A DNA stretch of 64,000 nt from contig JAGTJM010000012.1 in the NCBI GenBank assembly GCA_020747015.1, forward strand, positions 310,001-374,000, read 5' to 3'. The notes under the pieces are model-generated. The model worked only from the letters and a program-made list of their open reading frames with translations, did not search any database and was not told the origin of the DNA. This DNA comes from Pyrenochaeta sp. MPI-SDFR-AT-0127. Lineage: Eukaryota > Ascomycota > Dothideomycetes > Pleosporales > Cucurbitariaceae. A program made the position numbers and the translations under genes. Numbering within the stretch: the first letter of the stretch is position 1; every line of letters begins with the position of its first letter. This document shows, in pieces, positions 35,659 through 45,817 of the stretch.

Positions 35659-36562
35659 ATGCCGGCATCGAGATGCGCAGATGGGACTGTGCCGGAGAAG
35701 CCTTGGAAAGAGATCGGCTACCGTGGCTTCTCTGCATTTCTTGCCTCAGACAATGACTTCTTAATATTTCGTCGTTTTGGGTCACTGAATGCAAGACTAA
35801 TTTTGTACCTTCAAGATGAAATCGCAGTGCTTGAAGAAAAACTCGAAACGCTCGAGGCCGAGAATGCAACAGATGCGGCGAAGGATATACATAACGGCTC
35901 GTTCCGACAAGAGGTATTACCAAAACGGACAATGTTGTTAGATGTGTTGAATGTAAAGGTTAGGCAATATAGTGAGTGGACCTTTGAAGTCAAGAAAGTG
36001 ATGATCGCTCACACAGATAGACGAACTCCTCATCCAGCATTCAACTCTACGTGCCCGCCCACACGTTCCTAAACGTAAAATTGCCAGTATTGCAAATTGG
36101 TTTTACAACACCCAAAACGCCATCTGGGACGATGAGGCAAAATATATCAAACAAAGACACGACCTCATCCAGCTCGTGCCAAAAGCTGCAACTCCATTAC
36201 GAAAGCTTCTTGAAAGATCTAAACACTTTCGAATGTCCAAGCTCTGGAAGAAAGACCCACCTCCACTTCCACTTCCCCTTCATAGTACACACCCAGAGAC
36301 GCTGCACTATAGCTCTGATAGCCGTATCGATAACTTCATCGGTATAACTATCACAGCTTTAGGTATGGGTATGTTGATTGCACCACTGTGGGCTCTAGCC
36401 TACACGAAGGGCATAAACAAACGATTGGGCGTCATTACAGGATTCATCGTGTTGTTCCTGGGGCTTGTGGCATTCACCACAGTTGCGAAGCCATTCGAGA
36501 GTCTCGCCGCAGCTGCAGCGTATTCCGCGGTCCTGGTTGTGTTTCTGCAATCTGCCAGTTGA
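35659..36562 (+). CDS. DUF6594 membrane protein
   Basis: Exons 35659-35971 and 36021-36562, 284 residues, one 49-base intron (GTGAGT donor, ATAG end). The N-terminal soluble part begins GYRGFSAFLASDNDFLIFRR, the characteristic DUF6594 opening, followed by LQDEIAVLEEKLETLE (coiled), then, after the splice, YNELLIQHSTLRARPHVPKR and the helix-rich linker. The C-terminus has three hydrophobic helices (ITITALGMGMLIAPLWALAY, LGVITGFIVLFLGLVAFTTV, LAAAAAYSAVLVVFLQ), the usual arrangement. The family is expanded in filamentous ascomycetes and has no known function. No signal peptide. Confidence 0.88.
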
Positions 36563-37532
36563 TGGGTGCACAGTGTGACTGAGAAAGCAATATGCATTGG
36601 TTCTGCTTTGCATAGATCCACGAAACCCCATTCTCACACTCCACATGTGATGAAAACATCTGGAATTCCCCGTCATCAGAATTATCATCACTTCACGTAC
36701 AAAGATATCCAGACCTACACTGCACCAGCACTCCAAGAATAGTGAGGGAAGGAAGTTTGGCTTTGGCCAAGGAAAATATTTGTATTGAAGGGTGGATAAG
36801 GGACGATTGTCCCAAGTATTATGCTAGGAAACCCTGTGTCCTTCCGGAAAACAAAGCGCTTAACTTGACTTCCCGTTGTGAACTAATCAAGTCCCCAATG
36901 AAGCCTGCGCTACCATCGAGGTTTAAGCCGAGGTTTCCATGGCGGTGTAATTGACGGGTGCAATGCATCGGTCTGAATATACTCATTGATAAAGTAGAAG
37001 AGAAAAGATAGTGTACGGTGAGCGAGAGTTCAAACGACTTAGTGAAAGGGGAGAGGCATGACAGATTTAGTGAGATGAACGCTGGAACCTGGAGAGTGGG
37101 TAGGAAGGGCCTGGGATTGTGTCACTACTTAGAGCGTTGATGATGTATTGTTGTGTGTGATTACCACCTTGCGAGTACAGACTAGTTTGAGGCTGTTAGA
37201 AGAGCATGTGCCGAGTCATGACACAGTGGACCCTTGCAGGACGGTCGACCGCGGCTCCAAGCAATCCTTTGGAACCACATCCCGCATGCACGCAACAATT
37301 CAGCCCTCCCAATCTCCCTTCGTTTTAGGCCAATCATCAGTGTGACCAGTGAACCTCAGTTTAAGCGACCAGCGACCCTACCTGCGAAACAACACTCTCC
37401 GTTCACCTGTCAACAACGAATTCCACGCACAAGCTCACGCGCACCGTCGCAACAATACCTACAAGCTTTCACTGCAAAGCACGCGCCCCTGACACGCCTT
37501 TGGCACGCCTACGGACATAGATCTCCCCCGCA
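36563..37532. other. Intergenic upstream of TRS33
   Basis: About 970 bases without a supported gene. The part from 37350 to 37530 is rich in C and A and short on G, consistent with a leader/promoter. Confidence 0.5.
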
Positions 37533-38371
37533 ATGGCGCAAGCCACTCCCTCTGCACCCACTGAGCCCACTACATCCTATACCGACCCCACGTTCTCGCT
37601 GCTCAACACTTCATGCCTGGATCTCCTCCTCATAGAACTAGTACCCATGGCATACCGGATAACTGCTGATCTGGCTGCGCGGGAGGAAGAGTGGATACAC
37701 GGATCAACATCCAAAGTAAATAACAACAGGCTGTCTGGGACCAGCAATGACGCGAGTAGCACGGTAGGTGGAGCAGGAGCCGGAGGACCAGTTGGCGGAA
37801 CAGTCGGGGGTGGCACAGCGACGGTGGATGAAGAAGAAGCGAGAGAAGCTGTATTCCATAGACTGGAGAGTTTAGGGTACAGAGTTGGCCTTGGAGTGGT
37901 TGAAAGGTATGGCATCTCTTCTTGCTTCTTCCTCACTTTCCATCCATTTAACCATGTTCATGTAGGTTCTCCCGCGATGCCCCTCGCCCAACAACGCCAC
38001 TCGATGCGATCAAATTCCTGTGCAAAGACCTCTGGACCCTGCTCTTCAGAAAGCAAATCGACAACCTGAAGACCAACCATCGAGGCATCTATGTACTCAC
38101 GGACAATACTTTCAAGCCTCTCACGCGAATGAGCTTCGATACGAAGAAGTATGATGCGGCAATGCAGGCGGCACTAGTGCAACAGACCGGCGACCCAGCC
38201 TTAGGGCGAGATGCAAACAGTCAGGCCAGGGTGCAGCCATTTCTTTACTTTCCCGCGGGCGTGATAAGAGGTTGTCTTGCCAGTCTAGGCATTATAGCAA
38301 CGGTGACAGCCGAGTCTGCTGCGCTACCTACTGCAACTTTCCAGATACGAACGGCAGGGGCCAAGAATTGA
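37533..38371 (+). CDS. TRS33: TRAPP complex subunit Trs33 (TRAPPC6, Bet3-like fold)
   Basis: Subunit of the TRAPP tether complexes that act as guanine-nucleotide exchange factors for Rab GTPases in ER-Golgi and endosomal traffic. Exons 37533-37906 and 37966-38371 (59-base intron, GTATGG donor, TGTAG acceptor), 259 residues. The splice joins GYRVGLGVVER to FSRDAPRPTTPLDAIKF, the most conserved Trs33 segment, followed by CKDLWTLLFRKQIDNLKTNH and GIYVLTDNTF. The fold is the Bet3/TRAPPC6 alpha-beta plait. A Gly/Thr-rich insert (residues about 70-100) and a 30-residue insert near YDAAMQAALVQQ lengthen it beyond the yeast or animal protein, as is common in filamentous fungi. Confidence 0.93.
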
Positions 38372-38698
38372 GGGTACATAGACGAACATTGTGAAGTTAT
38401 TTAGCGTCATTGGGGGCGTTCATGGCTTTCGAAAACCCTTTTTCAAATACTGAAGGGATAGAAGTAGAAGTGACTGTTTTGTTTCACATAGAGATTGCAT
38501 GTTCTCTGTTGGTGAGGGCACCAGATATAGCTTGCTCATATTATGCATTTGATCATGCACAGTTTCAAGACATGACTCATATTGCTCTATCATTTCTCAT
38601 CTTCCGTCACCTCGTGCGAAACCCGTCCTCCGAAAGTTCATTTTGGAGAGTTTCATTCGTCAGGGACACGCAACAGCCACAGCTTTACGCAGGTCGGC
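38372..38698. other. Convergent 3' region TRS33 / malate dehydrogenase
   Basis: 327 bases holding two 3' ends. No gene or repeat seen. Confidence 0.5.
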
Positions 38699-39986
38699 TT
38701 ACTTGGAAGGAGGGTTTTGAACAAACTCGATACCCTTGGAGATGTTGCCCTTGAGGCCCTCATAACAAGCCTGGAGAAGCTTCTTCTCGTGATCGTTGGC
38801 GCTGCTAACGACATCGATGGCCTTCTCAGCACCGTTGGGCTAAGTCGATATTAGTAAAACATATATCAAAGGTTGTTAACTCCACTTACGCCAAGTTCAA
38901 TGGGAACGGAGAAGAAGTCAGTGCCTGTGGCCTTAGCAATGGCATCGCCGCCGGTGACACCAGGGAGGTAGACAAAGCTGGGCTCCACAATGCCCTTCTC
39001 GCCTTTAGCAGCCTTGATCACCTTCTCGGCAAATCTCCCCGATATTAGCAGAGGCATCTTCATGCATGGCGTGATACTCACCGATAGCCAGCATAAGCCA
39101 TGGAAAGAGTAGCTGAGCCAGCACCCTCCTTGGCCTTGACAACCTCGTCACCACCAAATTGTACACCTGCTTATGGTCAATCAAAGTCTAGATGGTCATC
39201 AAAGATCTCACGTACGGTTGACGAGAGCATCCAGCTTGTCAGCGGGAATGTTCACACTGGGCTTCGCTTGGCTGAACAAGGGAACAATGGTCTCGCCAGA
39301 GTGTCCGCCAATAACAGGAATGCTCAGCTTTCCGGGGTTGCTCTCGCCAGTGATGCTGGCAACGAAGGTCTCGGCACGGACAACGTCGAGAGTGGTAACA
39401 CCGAATAGCTTCTTTGGGTCAAAGACACCAGCCTTCTTGAGCACTTCAGCAGCAATTGGAACTGTCGAGTTGACAGGATTAGAGATGACAAGGACAAAAG
39501 CCTTTGGGCAGTACTTGGCAACGCCCTCAATGAGGCCCTGAACGATGCCAGCATTGATCTTGAAGAGATCGTCACGAGTCATGCCAGGCTTGCCTGCGCT
39601 CTCGTCAGCGTGTGCGTCCAGAAGTGACTGAGAATCACTTACGAGGGATACCGGCAGGGATAACAACAACATCAGCACCCGTCAAAGCTTGTTGCAAGCC
39701 ATCATCTTTGGGCAAAAAGCCGGTTACAGTCTGGTCACCTTCAGCAACTTTTCACTTGTACAAATTGGGGTATGCCATACAGCGGGAGTTGAGATGTGTG
39801 ACAAATCGGCGGCGACACCAGGGGTATTGACGACATCATAGAGGGCGAGTTCGTCAACGAGCTGACAAGATTTGAGGAGGAGGGACAGAGGCTAACGAAG
39901 GTCAGCTCAGGAGTCTGGAATTGATCATGATGTGCAAGTACCTGTCCAATGCCTCCAGACGCGCCAGCAACAACCGCCTTGACCAT
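38699..39986 (-). CDS. MDH: NAD-dependent malate dehydrogenase, cytosolic type
   Basis: Interconverts malate and oxaloacetate with NAD. Seven exons: 39942-39986, 39781-39891, 39643-39730, 39216-39593, 39082-39166, 38890-39034 and 38699-38839; six introns of 47-50 bases; 330 residues in one frame. Signatures: [20 protein letters not shown] (NAD-binding), [16 protein letters not shown] (mobile loop with catalytic Arg), [17 protein letters not shown], and [14 protein letters not shown] (catalytic His). It starts directly at the Rossmann fold with no presequence and ends QNPPSK, not a peroxisomal PTS1, so a cytosolic location is inferred. The acceptor of exon 3 was chosen to give [16 protein letters not shown]. 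It shares the substrate malate with the malic enzyme at 61525-63651. Confidence 0.95.
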
Positions 39987-40848
39987 TTTGTTGAGTTGTT
40001 TTGGTTGGAGGGTTGGAAGTGAAGTGCGGGGTAGCTCGAAGCTGTGTAGAAGTTGATTGAGAAGCGAAGAGAAGTGCAATTGAGCGACCAAAGCCTGTCT
40101 GGTGCAATCGAAGAAAATGTGAGAGAAAAAGCAGAGTGTGTGCGTGGGAGGCTTTGAAGGTTATGCAGGAGCTTGTCGGCCACGGGACCACTGTGTGGCT
40201 CTGGGTAGAGGGAGTGAGCACGGACCCGATGGCGGGGTAGAAAGTTTGAGGTGCGTAAGGGACGTGGGGACGATATGTTGTAAATGCGGGCCAAGGGATA
40301 CCTTGAGCTTGCGCGAGAGCATATTTATAGCCGCTGTGGATACCAGAAAAGCATATGATGATGATGCACACCGGAGTACCTCGGTGGTGTTCGACCCTTG
40401 TTCAATTGCCGGAATGGATCGGACGCGGAAAGAACCTCAGAGTGCGTCTTCAAGTAAGAAACTCTCTATTGCTGCTAGTTAAGTGTTTGGTATCTGCCTC
40501 ATGACGCCCAGCCATTGGCCTCCGCGGCCGACCCATATCCCATACAAACCGAAACGCCAACAATTCTGACAAGAAGCACTCCACATCATTGCCAGACTTT
40601 TCTCAAGACACCGAACCCGGCCCGTTCTACTGGCCAAAGTCCTCTCGCTCGCCCTCAGCATCAGCATCGGCTTCCTCGTGACGATAGCCTTGGGTATCAC
40701 CAGCACCGGGATCAGGCCCGCGCTGACCAACGGGGTACATCTGCTGTTGTTTATCAGCGCGTTCATTTGTGAATATATGAGCGATATGATGCGATATGCC
40801 ACAATATTCGCTCTAAAATTAGGGCAGGAGTTGCTCGTTCGCGGACTG
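39987..40848. other. Intergenic between malate dehydrogenase and HAP5
   Basis: About 860 bases: upstream region of the malate dehydrogenase gene and downstream region of HAP5 (both minus strand). A hydrophobic plus-strand frame near 40624-40860 lacks an ATG and any GT donor upstream that could supply one, so I do not call a gene. Confidence 0.5.
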
Positions 40849-41873
40849 TTATGCTATGGAGAAGGAACGACCTACCGGCGGCTGTGCCATTGGATATCCC
40901 CCATAGACACCGGGATCGAACATTTGTTGCTGTCCGTATGCTCTGGGGTCGCCTTGTACAGGGCCCGGGTACATACTTGGTTGCTGGAAATCTTCGTGAG
41001 GAATTTGCTGGCCCATGCCGTAGTCTGGAGGAGCCATCTGATGCTGAGCGTGCACAGGCTGAGGCATTCCACCAGGAGGAACCACTGCCGCCGATGACTG
41101 GACAGCAGCATTCTGTCCCGCACTTCTCTTGTGAGGGTGAGCCTCTTCGCGGGGAACAATATCGATCAAGAAATCGAACATATCAGACTTTGAGAGTGCT
41201 GAGGCAATGTCAGATCGCTGCAAGGTGCGACGTTTGTTTTCTTCGGCGTGAATCCAGGCACGCATAGTAAGCTCTGTGATAAAAATATCACAGCCCTTGG
41301 CGAATAAGATGGGTGCCTCAGCTGAGATCATCTTGACTTCTGGGTCGGCTTTCATGACCTTCTTGATTCGAGCGAGCGGGAGCTGGTGCAGTTTGTAGTC
41401 ATGTTCATCCGTCTCGAGCTTGGTGACCTGCTGCTGCCAGTAGGTGTTGAGGATATCGCGATAGTTCCCCGTGAGGCCTTGGTTAACCTGGTGCTATTAG
41501 CCTTGCTTTGCGCCAGGTGTGGGTGAGTCTGTTGCCGTACATTTTGCCAGGAACCGGTGAACAGCTGCGGGTCAGGAGCGTGACCTTGGGCGGCAATCTG
41601 GACCAAATATCAGCGACTGGAAGCCGGCAGAGGGGATGGGCGTGGGCGCGGAGGCGCCAGGAGCACATACGGATGCAGAGGCGCCTGGCAAGCAGAGTCA
41701 GCGTGAGGATCAACAGCAAGAGGCGGCCAGGTGAATAGCATAGCAAACGTACCATAGTGGCCACTCTGCTGAGGGTCATAGAGTGGGTTGCCGGCCTGGC
41801 CGTCGTAACGACGAGGGGCGGCGGGCGCCTGGCGCATCTTCTGCTGGCCGTGCTGGAGGTTGACAGAGTCCAT
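40849..41873 (-). CDS. HAP5: CCAAT-binding complex subunit HAP5/HapE (NF-YC)
   Basis: Histone-fold subunit of the trimeric CCAAT-binding factor, a nuclear regulator of heme, iron, respiratory and secondary-metabolite genes. Exons: 41753-41873, 41671-41684, 41541-41597 and 40849-41487; 276 residues. The second exon is only 14 bases; it is needed to keep frame between GHYG and IAAQGHAPD and is flanked by a GCCAG acceptor and GTATGT donor. The fungal-specific [18 protein letters not shown] block precedes the histone fold [20 protein letters not shown], with [20 protein letters not shown] and [20 protein letters not shown] complete. The C-terminal third is Gln/Pro/Gly-rich. Divergent from FCF2. 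Confidence 0.95.
41671..41684 (-). other. HAP5: 14-base microexon of HAP5
   Basis: On the minus strand the exon reads GCGCCTCTGCATCC. It follows a 68-base intron (GTACGT donor, GCTGACT branch, TTGCCAG end) and precedes a 73-base intron (GTATGT donor, GCTGATA, GGTCCAG end). Exon 1 ends in phase 1 and exon 3 starts in phase 0, so skipping it would shift the frame; including it gives Y-G-A-S-A-S-I-A-A. Confidence 0.8.
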
Positions 41874-43032
41874 GGCGGCGGGCGTGTCGCGCAAGTGTTA
41901 CGCAATGGCAGGGTGCGCGTCTATCTGAGTGCTGTAGGATGGTAAAAGTCGAAACAAGGCAACGGGACGGTGCAGAAAGGTATGCGCGACACCCAATGGC
42001 TGGTCAAGGTATTGTTGCCCTCGCGTGGTGGATGGAGCGCGATGTCGTGGTTGCGTCAAAGATGCGGTCTGAGTGGCCGGGAAGGTTCAAAGCGCGCGAG
42101 CGGGGGAAGCCGCGAGGAGCGATGGTGCAGCCGGTGTGCCCGCTGCTGTGTGCTGCTTGCCATTGTCTATCAGTCTCCTGCCATTGCACCAGCGCGCGTG
42201 AAGGGTGAATGGGAAATGCGACTGACCTATGCTATGTTTTGGACGAATCAAGTTCCAGCGCGATAATATTCTCGCGGAGTTGATGCTTGGTTGGTGGATG
42301 CCCACGTTCCTCTAACGAGTCAACGAACCACGCTTCGGCGACTAAGCAAGGGCTGCCCGACGTTACGCAGGCACGAGATGAGGCCTGTTGGAGAGGAAAT
42401 GCTGCAAGCTTCGCCCATTCAAGGTCAACCTGGAGAGGGTGGACGAGGAGATGCTGCAGTTAGAAGGCTCCCTCCATGGCTGGAAGCCTTGCGCGATCGT
42501 CACTCCCGCTACGCTTATATGCACAGGATGGCACAATTGGTACTACGCCTTTCCAGAGAGCCTGGACAATGTGACAGCACAGTCGCAAACGCATGCCTCT
42601 GCCGGGCCTGTCACATTTCGTCCTTTGCACGGGTCGCCAGAACTTGGGTGATAGCACTAGACACTTGATCATGCACTCCCTCCTAGCATCCCGCACCAGC
42701 TGGAGCTCACTGCCGTATATGCTCAGGGCGTTGGACCGCATGCTCACTGCTCATTGGCTGCGTGAACAGCAAGCCATGCCGCTGATGAGTTGTCCACCTA
42801 CAAATCCCTCGACTGCGCCAGCTTATGCACGCAGACATCATAGCTACTACCCAAGGAGCGGACCAAGAGGAAATGAAGCTGACTTGAACGCATCGCCGTC
42901 GACTTTGACGTGGCGGCATGCAATCGAGAACGGCGTCTTAGTTCTGCCGATGTGGCTCGTGCCTGCATGCTCAAAATCATCCCCAACTTTAAATTTTCCA
43001 TTCTTCGCGCATCCCACCCTGCCAACGCCAAC
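41874..43032. promoter_or_regulatory. Divergent upstream region HAP5/FCF2
   Basis: About 1.16 kb between start codons of two divergent genes. Open frames of 60-125 codons exist on both strands but show no domain. No specific regulatory site identified. Confidence 0.5.
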
Positions 43033-44039
43033 ATGGATCTGTTGCCAGCGCATCAGCCGTTCTTCGAGGGTGACACCGATGAAGAGCTGTCTGATGAACA
43101 AATTCGGGAGCTGCTCAGCGATGCTGCACAGCGCATGCGAGCAAAGGCTGCGCCGCCTGTGATCCTGACAGAGGCGCCTTTTAAGCTCCCGAGGCTGAGG
43201 CCTGGTCATATCGCCGATACCTACGAGAGCACTGATGGAAACATCACCCGCTTGGATCACTCCAAGCTCATCGACAAGAACCAGCAAGCACTTGCTAACA
43301 GTATCAAGAAGATCGATGATCCACTGCAGGTCAGGAAGCTGAAGAAGCAAGAGGTACGTGCCTGCAACATCCCCTTTTCGATTGACACCTGGGTAGAGAG
43401 GTACGCAATGCTCACACAGGAAAGTGCAGATGTGTTACATCTAATCTTTTCAAGGTTGCTACCTCCCTTGTCTCAATTTGTCGCCTGTGATGATATCTAT
43501 CCCAAATCTTTTACTGAGCAGATTCGGGCCCCGTATTGGGTGCCTTCCTGCATCACTGAGGTCCCATTAGTTCATAGTTACACTGAGGCGCCGTTGTTTA
43601 CCGATTTTTCTTGACAGCATTGTCATTTACATAATGCTAACAGCTTGAATAGGAAAAAAGGGCTACCGCTGGGGCACAATGGTTCAATATGCCGAAGACT
43701 GAGCTCACTCCAGAATTGCGACGAGACCTACAACTTCTTAAAATGAGAAACGTCCTCGACCCGAAGCGCCACTATAAGAAGGATAACTCGAGGAACGACG
43801 TTCCAGCATTTTCGCAAGTCGGCACTATTATTGAAGGTGCTACAGAGTTCTACAGTAGCCGTCTGAACAAGAAGGACCGCAAGCAGACTATCCTCGAGGA
43901 GATCGTTACCCAAGAGCAGGATAGCGGTCGTTTCCAGCGGAAGTATAACGATATCTCGAAAACGAAGTCGAGTGGCAAGAAATCCTTTCACAAGGCCATG
44001 AAGATGAAACGAAGCAAGGGCAAAGTCGTCAAACCTTGA
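43033..44039 (+). CDS. FCF2: rRNA-processing protein Fcf2
   Basis: Nucleolar factor for early 18S pre-rRNA cleavages (relative of human DNTTIP2/TdIF2 C-terminus). Exons 43033-43353 and 43653-44039, 235 residues. The first exon is acidic at the start (GDTDEELSDEQIRELLSDAA) and contains FKLPRLRPGHIADTY. The splice joins LKKQE to EKRATAGAQWFNMPKTELTP, the hallmark Fcf2 motif, followed by DLQLLKMRNVLDPKRHYKKD, VGTIIEGATEFYSSRL and the basic C-terminus KMKRSKGKVVKP. The single intron is 299 bases, four to six times longer than other introns in the window, and holds a box C/D snoRNA candidate. The ORF that reads through into the intron (to 43614) is not the real end. Confidence 0.93.
43482..43590 (+). 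ncRNA. Intronic box C/D snoRNA candidate in FCF2
   Basis: Inside the 299-base FCF2 intron, a box C consensus GTGATGA (43487-43493) and a box D CTGA (43583-43586) are bracketed by a closing stem, CGCC (43482-43485) with GGCG (43587-43590). The spacing, about 109 bases, is typical. Extra CTGA boxes at 43514 and 43556 are D' candidates; no clear C' box. The ten bases TCATAGTTAC, one base upstream of box D, are complementary to GUAACUAUGA, part of the highly conserved large-subunit rRNA segment around GAGUAACUAUGACUC. By the box D plus five rule the second A of GUAAC would be 2'-O-methylated. A ribosome-biogenesis host gene fits the known pattern for intronic snoRNAs. Identity from sequence only. 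Confidence 0.72.
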
Positions 44040-44281
44040 TCACTGCCTTGCTTAGATTGTTGCACGTCTTGGTAGGGTGCTCTGTCAACAACACAATGGA
44101 CCCACTAGTATTCAAACCCTAGTGAGCTACTACCGCAGTGGCAGCCCAATGTCCTATGCCACCGATACAAAAGTCCAAGCTACTGTAGCCTTAGAACATC
44201 TCCATGCTGGGTTCGGGATCTTCTTATGGTAGGATCTGACCTCATGCCGACCTTTTCCGGGTCAGACTGCATTGGCTCGAA

Positions 44282-45590
44282 CTATTGTTCATGCAAATCG
44301 GCCAGGATTTGCTTTACCAGCGCCTGCATATCCTTGGCTGCCTCCCGGCCTGCCTCCAATACCTCTTCATGATTGGCTTTGCCCTTACTCAGATGCTCGG
44401 TCAAGTCGTCCCTGCTCATTGCCTGTATTTCCGTGTCATCTCCTCGAGAGCCGGTCTCGAGTACAGCGACGTTGGTCACCAAACTGAAAGCGAGGACTCG
44501 AAGACCAGCATGTCGTGCAACAATGATCTCCGGCACAGTTGACATTCCTACAACATCAGCTCCTAGCATGTTGAGCATTCGACATTCAGCACGGGTTTCG
44601 TAGCTTTAGGAGATTAGCATTTGCTCGTTGAGTAAACAGAGTGAAGAAGAATAGAGAGGGTTTGGGACCTACGTTGGTCCTGCCACGAATGCATATACAC
44701 CCTCATGCAGCCGCCTTTGCTTCTGGTCAAATCCTAGTGTTGCCCAAGCCTTGTGCGTCCTCCTCCGCAGGTCTAAGTCATAGGCATCCGACAGCGGTGG
44801 AAATCGCACGCCAAACTCTTCAATGTTTGGGCCACGTAGTGGGTGGATTCCAACAAGGCCAGCCATGTTCAGATGCTACAATCGTCAGTGAGTGCCACGA
44901 TTGCTTGTTGAAAGGATTGGTATACATCATTCAAACACACGATATCTCCAACACGATAGTTCTGATTCAGGCCCCCAGCTGCGTTTGTGACTGCATGAAT
45001 TGTCAGGTTTGCAGTGTGTCGTGTATATTGGCGTACTTGGACTTACCAATAATCGTCTCTACGCCTAGGACTTTGCATACTCGGGTAGCGAACGTGACGA
45101 GATCCATAGTATGGCCTTCGTAAAAGCTAAAAACCTCAGTACTTCTAAATCACGATTGACCTCTGGAGTATTGGCCAATTTGCTCCTGTGACTGACTGTG
45201 CGCGTCCAACAAGAAGGGCTACCGGTGTCTTGTGAGGCCCTATCTGACCAAAGACGAACTTCCCCGCATGGCCTTGCACTATAGTTACATCAATCAGCAT
45301 ATTTTTTCTCCTACAAACATTTCACACGTTCAATCGCTCACTCTGGTACTTGCACGGTTTGTGGTCTACTCACCCGTACTTTGAGGGAAATTCGGAATCG
45401 TTTGGTAATCTAGTTCAACTTTCGGATCTGACTCAATCGTTTCTGCAAGCCCACCCAAACCAGAACCACACACAATGGCTATTTTGGGATTTTGCAAGGC
45501 TGTAGGTAGTTGCGAGCGCACATATTGGACGGTTTCGGTGGCTCGAGCATAGGCGTTGGACGCGGCCAAAGTAATTGGATCAGATGGCAT
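44282..45590 (-). CDS. PNP1: Purine nucleoside phosphorylase
   Basis: Cleaves inosine and guanosine with phosphate to base and ribose-1-phosphate in purine salvage. Six exons: 45374-45590, 45197-45278, 45047-45126, 44926-44990, 44673-44875 and 44282-44603; introns 95, 70, 56, 50 and 69 bases; 322 residues in one frame. Signatures of the trimeric class: [17 protein letters not shown] (phosphate loop), [38 protein letters not shown]-type loop ([17 protein letters not shown]), [14 protein letters not shown] (the substrate-binding Glu) and [18 protein letters not shown]. The second donor is GTCAGT, the others closer to consensus. Start at the ATG at 45590 gives [17 protein letters not shown]. Shares a 227-base divergent upstream region with RSM10. 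Confidence 0.95.
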
Positions 45591-45817
45591 CTTGAAATCC
45601 TGTATAGCAAAAAGTGCAGAACGAAGACAGGTAGAGGAAATCTATATACCTAGAAAAGGTGGCTGCTTGATGACATTTTCCAATCTAGGGTGCAGAGGGA
45701 AGGTACGCTCGCGGCACGGCCGATTCCGATAGTCTGGGCGGTAAGCGAATCTGTGCTAGCGCCGTTGATTTGCACAAGTTGAGCAGCAATGTCTTGGGCG
45801 CGACATCACCAGCAGCC

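Noticed and set aside
40600..41097. Hydrophobic plus-strand frame (FLVTIALGITSTGIRP region) reaching into HAP5
   Set aside because: No ATG before the hydrophobic part, and no GT donor in the preceding ~110 bases to bring one in; the later part is antisense to HAP5.
41610..41752. HAP5 first exon continuing to the stop at 41610
   Set aside because: It diverges from the family after GHYG; splicing through the microexon leads to the conserved [13 protein letters not shown] region.
42388..42651. 87-codon plus-strand frame with Cys/Trp residues between HAP5 and FCF2
   Set aside because: No domain, no splice continuation, and overlapping frames are equally open.
43354..43614. Read-through extension of FCF2 exon 1 to a stop at 43614
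   Set aside because: It lacks Fcf2 similarity, while the splice to 43653 restores the EKRATAGAQWFNMP motif.
45670..45817. Earlier ATGs upstream of RSM10 (45670 and 45789)
   Set aside because: The first runs into a stop after 20 codons and the second is in the wrong frame for the spliced product; 45818 gives a good presequence.
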